Assembly: GCA_013153405.1 (NCBI GenBank)
Contig: JAADEM010000031.1
Location: 1-50,366 of the forward strand
Reading direction: 5' to 3'
DNA length: 50,366 nucleotides
Source: Chlorobiota bacterium
GTDB lineage: Bacteria > Bacteroidota > Bacteroidia > Bacteroidales > Marinilabiliaceae
Positions within the stretch are counted from its first letter, which is position 1. Every line of letters starts with the position of its first letter. Of the stretch, positions 26,344 through 33,420 are shown in pieces. A program made the position numbers and the translations under genes. The notes under the pieces were generated by a model. That model ran no database searches, was not told the origin of the DNA, and saw only the letters and a list, made by a program, of their open reading frames with translations.

Positions 26344-27363
26344 ATGAAGAAAATATTAGTTTTATTAACCCTGGTTTTAACTGTAATTGGTTGTAATCAG
26401 GAAAAAGTTTTTCCGGATTACGATTATACTGCAGTGTATTTCCCGGTACAATATCCGGTGCGTACTCTATCGCTTGGTAACGACCGTATTGATAATTCTC
26501 TCGATAAAGAGCTGAAGTTCCATATAGGAATCTCTATAGGAGGATTATATGTAAATAAACGTTCGTGGACTGTAAGCTTTATTTATAAACCCGAACTGGC
26601 TAAGAACCTCCAAACTGCCGATGGCGATACCGTAATGCTTCTGCCTGAAGAGTATTATACTATAACTCCGGCCGATCAGGTGGTTATCCCTTCTGGTGAG
26701 TTTAACGGTTTAATGGAAGTTCAATTAACTGATGAATTCCTGGATGATCCTTTGGCATTCGGAAATCATTATGTTATTCCTCTTGAGATAACCGAAACTT
26801 CAGCTGACTCTGTTTTAAGAGGGAAACCTGTTGTTGAAGATCCTGATAGGCGTGTGGCTGCGGATTGGGAATCGGGTTATACTCCCAAGGATTTTACTTT
26901 ATTCATGATAAAGTTTGTCAATCCTTATCATGGTTACTGGCTGCATCGCGGTGTTGATTACGTAACTGATGCAGGCGGGAATCCTGTAGATACAATTGTT
27001 TATCATGAAAAATATCTGGTTGATAATAAAATATGGGAGTTGGCTACCAGTGGCCGTAATACTGTTGTCACAAACGGTATTGCAAATAACCTGGGAAGTA
27101 ATCATAAAATGTCATTGGAAGTAAATCCGGATACCAAAACTATAGAAATCGACAGTATTGCCGGCTCTTCATATATGGTTAAAGGAATTGGTGAAAGTAA
27201 GTGGATAGAAGAAGGGGACGTATGGGGTGATGAACAACGTGAAACCATGTATCTTAATTATACTTTTAATGATGGCACAAATACACACATTGTGTATGAT
27301 ACTCTTGTGTTCAGGGACAGAGGAATACATTATGAAGAATTTATTCCGGTAGTTCTGGAATAA
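26344..27363 (+). CDS. DUF1735/DUF4973-type surface lipoprotein
   Basis: Lipoprotein of 339 residues (signal ending LTVIGC, Cys17) closing the first locus. The N-terminal part (YTAVYFPVQYPVRTLSLGND to about 165, with LTDEFLDD and YVIPLEIT) matches what I know of the DUF1735 immunoglobulin-like domain. It is followed by a DUF4973-like part beginning KDFTLFMIKFVNPYHGYWLH. Such proteins usually sit behind SusC/SusD pairs and act as surface glycan-binding proteins, for example in N-glycan and host-glycan loci. That family knowledge gives only a hint of substrate here. It is followed by an intrinsic terminator. Confidence 0.75.
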   Translation: MKKILVLLTLVLTVIGCNQEKVFPDYDYTAVYFPVQYPVRTLSLGNDRIDNSLDKELKFHIGISIGGLYVNKRSWTVSFIYKPELAKNLQTADGDTVMLLPEEYYTITPADQVVIPSGEFNGLMEVQLTDEFLDDPLAFGNHYVIPLEITETSADSVLRGKPVVEDPDRRVAADWESGYTPKDFTLFMIKFVNPYHGYWLHRGVDYVTDAGGNPVDTIVYHEKYLVDNKIWELATSGRNTVVTNGIANNLGSNHKMSLEVNPDTKTIEIDSIAGSSYMVKGIGESKWIEEGDVWGDEQRETMYLNYTFNDGTNTHIVYDTLVFRDRGIHYEEFIPVVLE

Positions 27364-27403
27364 ACGGAGTAATGATACTATTGTAAAAAGTGAAAAGTGA
27401 ATA

Positions 27404-27435
27404 GGGGAGTAATCAGGTGCTCCCCTTTTCTTTTT
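27404..27435 (+). terminator. Intrinsic terminator of the first SusC/SusD locus
   Basis: GGGGAG at 27404-27409 pairs with CTCCCC at 27420-27425 and is followed directly by TTTTCTTTTT. It lies 41 nt after the last stop codon. Confidence 0.7.
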
Positions 27436-27747
27436 ACCATGGTACGTAATGCATGTTTTGTTTGACGTTTGCCGTATCCGGCAAATATGATTAATTTCTT
27501 TTATAAAGGCTGATTCAGGAATATATAGTAGTGGTGTTGATACGGATGTTTGATGCTCCTTTGGGCTTTATCATGAATAAATTGTAAGAAATAAAATATG
27601 TTATTAAACTTTTTATTTAAAAGAGTTTCAATTGTCCGCTTCCTAATTATCCTATTATTTAAATATTTAGAGGTTTTCATGTTGTTTATTTTAATTTATT
27701 CTAAACAAAAATAGAAACGGGAGAATATCATATACATATAGAATAAT

Positions 27748-27755
27748 TACTTTTG
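27748..27755 (+). promoter_or_regulatory. Candidate -7 element of the rseC-rnf operon
   Basis: TACTTTTG is an exact TAnnTTTG match 22 nt before the rseC start codon. No clear TTG is present at the -33 position, so the call rests on the -7 word and its placement. Confidence 0.35.
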
Positions 27756-27777
27756 CAACATTATTCGCAAAACCGTT

Positions 27778-28203
27778 ATGTCTGATTTTGAATACGTAGA
27801 ACATCAGGGGATAGTAGAGGAGGTCTTACCGGATCAGGTAAAGGTAAGAATTATAAGCATTTCGGCCTGTGCGGCCTGTCATGCAAAAGATGCATGTAAT
27901 GCGTCGGATATGGAAGATAAGGTGATTGATGTTTACGAACCGCATGATGAACTTTCGGTAGGACAAAGGGTATTGTTACTTGGAAAGAAAAATCTGGCAC
28001 CTTTGGCGGTAACACTGGCATATGTGCTTCCTGTAATTCTGATTTTTGTCACATTGTTTTTAGTGGTTAAACTGACCGGAAACGAACCGTTGGCAGCAGC
28101 ATTAGCCCTGTTCATTCTGGTTCCTTACTATGCTGTAATACATTTTTTAAAAGATAAGCTTCAAAAAACATTTACATTTACAATTAAACGTCAAATCAAC
28201 TGA
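27778..28203 (+). CDS. rseC: RseC/MucC-like protein (SoxR-reducing system subunit)
   Basis: Small inner-membrane protein of 141 residues. A cytosolic N-terminal domain holds a cysteine cluster (Cys31, Cys34, Cys40 in ISACAACHAKDAC). Two transmembrane helices follow (about 77-98 and 100-120). In the family the cysteines are linked to redox partners of the Rnf/Rsx complex, which in E. coli reduces SoxR. In Bacteroidota rseC typically precedes rnfB, as here with a 2-nt gap. Its precise job in Bacteroidota is not settled. Confidence 0.85.
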   Translation: MSDFEYVEHQGIVEEVLPDQVKVRIISISACAACHAKDACNASDMEDKVIDVYEPHDELSVGQRVLLLGKKNLAPLAVTLAYVLPVILIFVTLFLVVKLTGNEPLAAALALFILVPYYAVIHFLKDKLQKTFTFTIKRQIN

Positions 28204-28205
28204 TT

Positions 28206-29117
28206 ATGAATGTTGTTCTGATTACCATAATCACATTAAGTGCATTAGGTGCGTTAGCAGCCGTTATTCTCTATTTTGTAGCTCAAAAATTCAAGGTTTA
28301 TGAAGACCCGAGAATAGATCAGGTGGAAGAGGTTCTGCCTGCTGCAAATTGCGGTGGCTGTGGTTACCCCGGATGTAGGGCATTTGCCGAGGCAATGGTT
28401 TCATCCGATGATATTTCAAATCTGTACTGTCCGGTGGGTGGTGCCGAAGTCATGTCTAAAGCTGCAGAAATTGTAGGTAAGGCCGTGGCTGAAGCTGCTC
28501 CTCAGGTAGCAGTGGTCAGATGTAACGGTACTTGCGAAAACCGGCCTCGTACTAATAAATACGAAGGTGCGGAAAGTTGTACTATTGCAGCTACTCTTTA
28601 CGGAGGAGAAACAGGTTGTTCTTACGGCTGTCTCGGATTAGGCGAGTGTGTCGATGCATGTAACTTCGATGCAATGTACATGGATCCGGTTACCGGTCTT
28701 CCTGTCGTAATCGAAGAAAACTGTGTTGCCTGCGGTGCTTGTGTTGAGGCATGTCCGAAAGACATTATCGAACTTCGTAATATCGGACCAAAGAGCCGCC
28801 GTATTTATGTTTCATGTGTTAATAAAGATCGCGGAGGCCCTGCACGTAAGGCTTGTTCTGTTGCATGTATCGGTTGCGGTAAATGTGAACAGGTTTGTGC
28901 ATTCGATGCTATTACCATCAAGGATAATCTGGCATATATTGATTACGAGAAGTGTAAACTTTGCCGTAAGTGTGTTGAGGTTTGTCCTACCGATGCCATA
29001 CATGAGATAAACTTCCCGGTGCGTAAACCTAAACCTGCAGCTCCGAAGAAACCTGCAGAATCTACAGAAAAGAATGCTCCGGAAGTAAAAGGTAACGATA
29101 AGCCTGAAGAAAAATAA
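28206..29117 (+). CDS. rnfB: Rnf electron transport complex subunit B
   Basis: Iron-sulfur subunit that passes electrons between ferredoxin and the membrane part of the Rnf complex, 303 residues. It has an N-terminal membrane anchor (about 3-25), then the 4Fe-4S domain with Cys49, 52, 57 and 75 (NCGGCGYPGCRAFAEAM). Several ferredoxin-like clusters follow, seen as CLGLGECVDACNF, CVACGACVEACP, CIGCGKCEQVCAF and CKLCRKCVEVCP. The C-terminal tail after about residue 275 is Lys/Pro/Glu-rich and probably disordered. It is the second gene of rseC-rnfBCDGEA. Confidence 0.95.
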   Translation: MNVVLITIITLSALGALAAVILYFVAQKFKVYEDPRIDQVEEVLPAANCGGCGYPGCRAFAEAMVSSDDISNLYCPVGGAEVMSKAAEIVGKAVAEAAPQVAVVRCNGTCENRPRTNKYEGAESCTIAATLYGGETGCSYGCLGLGECVDACNFDAMYMDPVTGLPVVIEENCVACGACVEACPKDIIELRNIGPKSRRIYVSCVNKDRGGPARKACSVACIGCGKCEQVCAFDAITIKDNLAYIDYEKCKLCRKCVEVCPTDAIHEINFPVRKPKPAAPKKPAESTEKNAPEVKGNDKPEEK

Positions 29118-29151
29118 TTATTGAATAAACATTTTTTGAATTAAATAAAAT

Positions 29152-29157
29152 AGGAGG
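29152..29157 (+). promoter_or_regulatory. Strong Shine-Dalgarno site that fixes the GTG start of rnfC
   Basis: AGGAGG lies 7 nt before the GTG at 29165. Strong sites are uncommon in Bacteroidota, and this one supports the non-ATG start. A similar AGGAGG at 32183-32188 precedes rnfE. Confidence 0.75.
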
Positions 29158-29164
29158 TTCAACA

Positions 29165-30499
29165 GTGTTAAAAACATTCTCACTCGGAGGAGTTCATCCC
29201 GCGGAAAATAAAATATCCGCAGGAAAAAAGATTGAAGTCCTGCCAACACCCGCACAAGTATCGGTTCCTATTTCACAGCATATCGGCGCACCTTCCACAC
29301 CTGTGGTGAAAAAAGGTGACAGCGTTAAAGTAGGCCAGCTGATAGCAAAATCATCAGGTTTTGTCTCGGCCAATATTCATTCTCCCGTTTCGGGTACCGT
29401 CTTCAAAATAGACAATGTTCTGGATGCAAGCGGTTATAAAAGACCTGCCATAATTATCAAAGTTGATGGTGATGATGAATGGGATGAAAGTATAGACCGT
29501 TCACCTGAACTGAAAAAAGATATTGACCTGTCGCCAGAAGAGATAATCAAAAAAGTGGGAGAGGCCGGTATTGTTGGTCTGGGGGGAGCAACCTTCCCGT
29601 CGCATGTTAAGTTATCTGTTCCTCCGGGAAAGAAATGCGACGTGCTTATTCTGAACGGAGTTGAGTGTGAACCATATCTTACTTCTGACCATCAGCTGAT
29701 GATGGAGAAAGGAGAGGAGATAATGGTGGGCGCAAAAATTCTGATGAAAGCATTGAAAGTTGATAAATGTATTATCGGTATTGAAAATAATAAGCCCGAT
29801 GCCATTGAGCATATGAATAAGCTGGCACAGGAGTATGAAGGCATAACAGTTCAGCCACTGAAGGTTCAGTATCCGCAGGGTGGAGAAAAACAACTTATCG
29901 ATGCATGTATCGGTCGTCAGGTTCCTTCGGGGAAACTGCCTATTGAAGTTGGTGCAGTTGTGCAAAATGTGGGTACTACTTTTGCAGTTTATGAAGCTGT
30001 TCAGAAAAATAAACCTCTTTTCGAGCGTGTGGTTACCGTTACCGGAAAATCGGTTAAAAGTCCCGGCAATTTTCTGGCAAGGGTCGGAACTCCGATAAAC
30101 GACCTGATAGAAGCAGCCGGAGGATTACCCGAAGATACCGGCAAGATTATAGGCGGTGGTCCTATGATGGGAAAAGCGCTTGTTTCGACCGATGTGCCAG
30201 TCACTAAAGGTAGTTCGGGTGTTCTTATCATGCCAGATGAGATGGCTCACCGTAAGCAGGCACAACCGTGTATTCGTTGTTCGAAGTGTGTATCGGTATG
30301 TCCAATGGGACTATCACCTTACCTTTTGATGACTTTGTCGGAAAAAGGAATATGGGATCGTACGGAAGAAGAGCAGGTTATGGATTGTATTGAGTGCGGT
30401 TCATGTAGTTTTACATGTCCGTCGAATCGTCCGCTGCTTGACTATATACGTCTCGGAAAAGGAACAGTAGGCCAGATAATAAGATCAAGAAATAAATAA
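29165..30499 (+). CDS. rnfC: Rnf electron transport complex subunit C
   Basis: Peripheral subunit of 444 residues that carries the NAD(H)/FMN site homologous to respiratory complex I NuoF, plus two 4Fe-4S clusters. It has an N-terminal barrel-sandwich (biotinyl-like) part (VKKGDSVKVGQLIAKSSG). The Rossmann-like glycine-rich segment is GIVGLGGATFPSHVK. An SLBB region follows near GTPINDLIEAAGGLPEDTG. The C-terminal cluster motifs are CIRCSKCVSVCP and CIECGSCSFTCP. The start is GTG, supported by the AGGAGG at 29152. It oxidises or reduces NAD(H) at the cytoplasmic face. Confidence 0.95.
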   Translation: MLKTFSLGGVHPAENKISAGKKIEVLPTPAQVSVPISQHIGAPSTPVVKKGDSVKVGQLIAKSSGFVSANIHSPVSGTVFKIDNVLDASGYKRPAIIIKVDGDDEWDESIDRSPELKKDIDLSPEEIIKKVGEAGIVGLGGATFPSHVKLSVPPGKKCDVLILNGVECEPYLTSDHQLMMEKGEEIMVGAKILMKALKVDKCIIGIENNKPDAIEHMNKLAQEYEGITVQPLKVQYPQGGEKQLIDACIGRQVPSGKLPIEVGAVVQNVGTTFAVYEAVQKNKPLFERVVTVTGKSVKSPGNFLARVGTPINDLIEAAGGLPEDTGKIIGGGPMMGKALVSTDVPVTKGSSGVLIMPDEMAHRKQAQPCIRCSKCVSVCPMGLSPYLLMTLSEKGIWDRTEEEQVMDCIECGSCSFTCPSNRPLLDYIRLGKGTVGQIIRSRNK

Positions 30500-30519
30500 A
30501 AACGTTAATTAATAGAAAT

Positions 30520-31512
30520 ATGAGTACGTTAATCATATCACCATCTCCTCATGTTCATAGCGGCGATTCCGTTAAAAAGAACATGTACGGTGTGATTATA
30601 GCTTTGCTGCCTGCCCTTGCTGCCTCACTTTGGGTGTTTGGACTGGGAGCACTGGTAGTAACAGTTACTGCTGTCGCAGCAAGTGTTCTGTTCGAATATC
30701 TGATAGAAAAATACCTTTTGAAAGTTCCGTCTACTATAAGTGACGGTTCGGCAGTTATAACCGGATTGCTTCTGGCTTTTAACCTGCCCTCGAACCTTCC
30801 GGTATGGATAATCATTATCGGTGCTCTGGTTGCAATAGGTATTGGTAAAATGTCTTTTGGCGGGTTAGGTAATAACCCATTTAACCCGGCACTTGTAGGG
30901 CGTGTATTCCTGCTTATCTCATTTCCAGTACAGATGACCTCATGGCCAAAGCCAATGGCTAATGTAGGTACTTATCTGGATGCAACTACAGGAGCCACTC
31001 CGTTGAGTATAATAAAGGAGGGACTGAAGAACGGTGAAAAACTGACTGATTTGCTGAAAGAGATACCTTCTTTTGCAGATATGTTTCTCGGAAAGATGGG
31101 CGGTTCTGCCGGTGAAGTTGCTGCTATTGCCCTTCTTATAGGTTTGGTTTATATGCTTGTTCGTAAAATTATTACTTGGCATATTCCTTTTGCAGTGCTT
31201 GGAACTATAGCAGTATTTACAGGTTTGCTTAATCTTTCAAATCCTGAAGAATATGCAGGGCCGGTATTTCATCTTCTTACGGGAGGTGCTATGCTTGGCG
31301 CAATCTTTATGGCAACTGATTATGTAACTTCTCCTATGACTCCAAAAGGACAGATAATTTTTGGTGTTGGTATTGGTGTTATTACTGTATTGATAAGAGT
31401 CTTCGGAGCATATCCCGAAGGTATGTCATTTGCTATTTTGATAATGAATGCATTTGTTCCGCTTATCGACAGATATGTTAAACCAAAACGTTTCGGAGAA
31501 AAAGTAAAATAA
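30520..31512 (+). CDS. rnfD: Rnf electron transport complex subunit D
   Basis: Integral membrane subunit of 330 residues with about nine to ten helices, homologous to NqrB. The covalent FMN attachment motif is TGATPLS, with Thr160 as the expected flavin-bearing residue. SDGSAVITGLLLAFNLP and GGLGNNPFNPALVGR are family-typical. Together with rnfG it forms the flavin electron path coupled to Na+ or H+ transport. It starts 20 nt after rnfC. Confidence 0.95.
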   Translation: MSTLIISPSPHVHSGDSVKKNMYGVIIALLPALAASLWVFGLGALVVTVTAVAASVLFEYLIEKYLLKVPSTISDGSAVITGLLLAFNLPSNLPVWIIIIGALVAIGIGKMSFGGLGNNPFNPALVGRVFLLISFPVQMTSWPKPMANVGTYLDATTGATPLSIIKEGLKNGEKLTDLLKEIPSFADMFLGKMGGSAGEVAAIALLIGLVYMLVRKIITWHIPFAVLGTIAVFTGLLNLSNPEEYAGPVFHLLTGGAMLGAIFMATDYVTSPMTPKGQIIFGVGIGVITVLIRVFGAYPEGMSFAILIMNAFVPLIDRYVKPKRFGEKVK

Positions 31513-31589
31513 ATTTTATGGTTAAATGGCTCTATGGTTAACAAAGACAAAACCACAGAACACTTTAACATTTTAACACTATAGATATT

Positions 31590-32198
31590 ATGGCAACAAT
31601 TGAATCTTCACTCAAAAACATGCTCCTGACGCTGTTAATAATTACAGCAATAGCAGGAACATCTTTGGGTTTTGTATATAAGCTTACCGAAAAGCCCATT
31701 GCGGAAGCAAAAGCCAGAAAACAACAGGAAGCTATAAAACAGGTTGTGCCTGAGTTCACAAATAACCCTGCCGATGAGGCAATCGTAGTTACTTCGCCCG
31801 AAGGGCTTCCTATTAAGCTTTTTCCTGCGAAGAAAGACGGAAAACTTGTCGGTGTGGCTGTGGAAACTGTTTCAAATAAAGGATTTGCAGGGAATGTCAG
31901 TATAATGGTAGGGTTTAAACCCGATGGTACAATTATAAATTATCAGGTTTTAGAGCATAAAGAAACTCCAGGCCTCGGTACGAAAATGGATAAATGGTTC
32001 AAAACCGACAAGGGGCACCAGAGTATCTTGGGAAAAAATCCGGGTTCTTATAATCTTACAGTAACAAAAGACGGTGGTCAGGTTGATGCAATAACTGCGG
32101 CAACCATTAGTTCGCGTGCATTTCTCGACGCCGTCAGAATAGGATATAAATCATTTATGGAAAATAAAAGCAAACTTGAGGAAGGAGGTGCCCAATGA
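31590..32198 (+). CDS. rnfG: Rnf electron transport complex subunit G
   Basis: Single-span membrane protein of 202 residues with a periplasmic FMN-binding domain, homologous to NqrC. The helix is at about 10-30. The flavinylation segment reads VDAITAATISSRA, with Thr172 as the expected FMN-ester residue. It departs from the commoner SGAT form at the two residues before Ala-Thr. HKETPGLGTKMDKW is also typical of the family. A flavin transferase (ApbE) must act on it, and none is in the window. Its last four bases (ATGA) overlap the rnfE start. Confidence 0.93.
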   Translation: MATIESSLKNMLLTLLIITAIAGTSLGFVYKLTEKPIAEAKARKQQEAIKQVVPEFTNNPADEAIVVTSPEGLPIKLFPAKKDGKLVGVAVETVSNKGFAGNVSIMVGFKPDGTIINYQVLEHKETPGLGTKMDKWFKTDKGHQSILGKNPGSYNLTVTKDGGQVDAITAATISSRAFLDAVRIGYKSFMENKSKLEEGGAQ

Positions 32199-32779
32199 AT
32201 CAGTGGAAAAATTTCTCGAAAGGGTTTTTTAAGGAAAACGCCGTATTTACCCTGTTGTTGGGTATGTGTCCAACGCTTGGTGTAACATCATCGGCAATAA
32301 ACGGTCTGGGAATGGGGCTTGCCACCACATTTGTGCTTGTAATGGCTAACCTCGTTATTTCTCTTATTAAGGATTTTATTCCAGAGAAGGTGAGAATTCC
32401 TGCTTTTATTGTTGTTATCGCAACATTTGTTACGATTGTTGAGATGCTGATGCAGGCATATACTCCTGCGTTATACGAGTCTCTGGGACTGTTTATTCCT
32501 CTTATCGTTGTAAACTGTATCGTTCTTGGTCGTGCAGAAGCTTTTGCTTCGAAAAACAGTGTAGGTGCATCCATTGTCGATGGTCTTGGAATGGGACTAG
32601 GTTTTGCAATGGCACTTACAATGCTTGGTTCTGTACGTGAATTGCTTGGAAGCGGAAAATTGTTTAACGTTTCAATATATCCGGAAGATTACGGAATGTT
32701 GGTATTTGTTCTTGCTCCAGGAGCATTCATTGCCCTTGGTTATATGATTGCTATAATCGATAAAATGAAAAAAGCTTAA
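32195..32779 (+). CDS. rnfE: Rnf electron transport complex subunit E
   Basis: Integral membrane subunit of 194 residues with six helices, homologous to NqrD. Conserved membrane cysteines Cys25 (LLGMCPTLGV) and Cys108 (VVNCIVLGRAEAFA) are expected to share a 2Fe-2S cluster with the matching pair in RnfA. It overlaps rnfG by 4 nt (ATGA) and has a strong AGGAGG site, so translation is coupled. The 'ASKNSVGASIVDGLGMGLGF' region is characteristic. Confidence 0.95.
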   Translation: MNQWKNFSKGFFKENAVFTLLLGMCPTLGVTSSAINGLGMGLATTFVLVMANLVISLIKDFIPEKVRIPAFIVVIATFVTIVEMLMQAYTPALYESLGLFIPLIVVNCIVLGRAEAFASKNSVGASIVDGLGMGLGFAMALTMLGSVRELLGSGKLFNVSIYPEDYGMLVFVLAPGAFIALGYMIAIIDKMKKA

Positions 32780-32790
32780 AAGTCTGAATT

Positions 32791-33363
32791 ATGGAATATG
32801 TAATTATTATAGTATCCGCAATATTTGTAAACAACGTTGTACTGAGCCAGTTCCTTGGAATTTGTCCTTTCCTGGGGGTTTCAAAAAAACTTTCGACAGG
32901 TATTGGTATGACAGGAGCCGTTACATTTGTAATGATAGTTGCCACGCTGGTAACATGGCTTGTTCAGAAACTTATTTTAGAGCCGTTCAATGTGACCTTT
33001 CTGCAAACTATCAGTTTTATTCTTATAATAGCTGCTCTTGTTCAGCTTGTTGAGATAGTTCTTAAGAAGGTAAGTCCGCCGCTTTATCAGGCACTCGGAG
33101 TATTTCTTCCTCTTATTACAACAAACTGTGCAATTCTTGGTGTTGCAATATTAACTATTCAGAAAGATTTTAATCTTATAGAATCGGTTGTGTTTGCTGC
33201 AGCAACAGCTGTTGGATTTGGACTTGCACTGGTTCTTTTTGCCGGCATAAGAGAGCAACTAGATCTTGCTGATGTTCCTAAAGGAATGAAAGGTACACCT
33301 ATTGCATTGGTTGTGGCTGGATTGCTTGCTCTTGCTTTTATGGGGTTTGCAAATCTGGTATAA
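32791..33363 (+). CDS. rnfA: Rnf electron transport complex subunit A
   Basis: Integral membrane subunit of 190 residues with six helices, homologous to NqrE and to the neighbouring RnfE but inverted in topology. Cys25 ([12 protein letters not shown]) and Cys113 ([10 protein letters not shown]) complete the cluster site shared with RnfE. It is the last gene of the operon. An intrinsic terminator begins 25 nt after its stop. The gene order B-C-D-G-E-A is one of the usual bacterial arrangements. Confidence 0.95.
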   Translation: MEYVIIIVSAIFVNNVVLSQFLGICPFLGVSKKLSTGIGMTGAVTFVMIVATLVTWLVQKLILEPFNVTFLQTISFILIIAALVQLVEIVLKKVSPPLYQALGVFLPLITTNCAILGVAILTIQKDFNLIESVVFAAATAVGFGLALVLFAGIREQLDLADVPKGMKGTPIALVVAGLLALAFMGFANLV

Positions 33364-33387
33364 AGAAAAATAATGTTAGAGAATTTA

Positions 33388-33417
33388 AAGGCTGTTCTTT
33401 CCGGACAGCCTTTTTTC
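33388..33417. terminator. Bidirectional intrinsic terminator between rnfA and the histidine kinase
   Basis: AAGGCTGT (33388-33395) pairs with ACAGCCTT (33405-33412) around a 9-nt loop. On the plus strand a run of T follows (33411-33416). On the minus strand the arm ends in TTTAAATT. It sits between convergent genes and can serve both. Confidence 0.8.
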
Positions 33418-33420
33418 TTG

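Larger units (their letters stand above)
27364..27777. other. Intergenic region of 414 nt before the rnf operon
   Basis: Contains the terminator above and a second compact hairpin, TTTGCCG-TATC-CGGCAAA (27468-27485), with a 7-bp perfect stem and no T-run. Further on it is AT-rich with the candidate rnf promoter. No gene was recognised. Confidence 0.6.
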
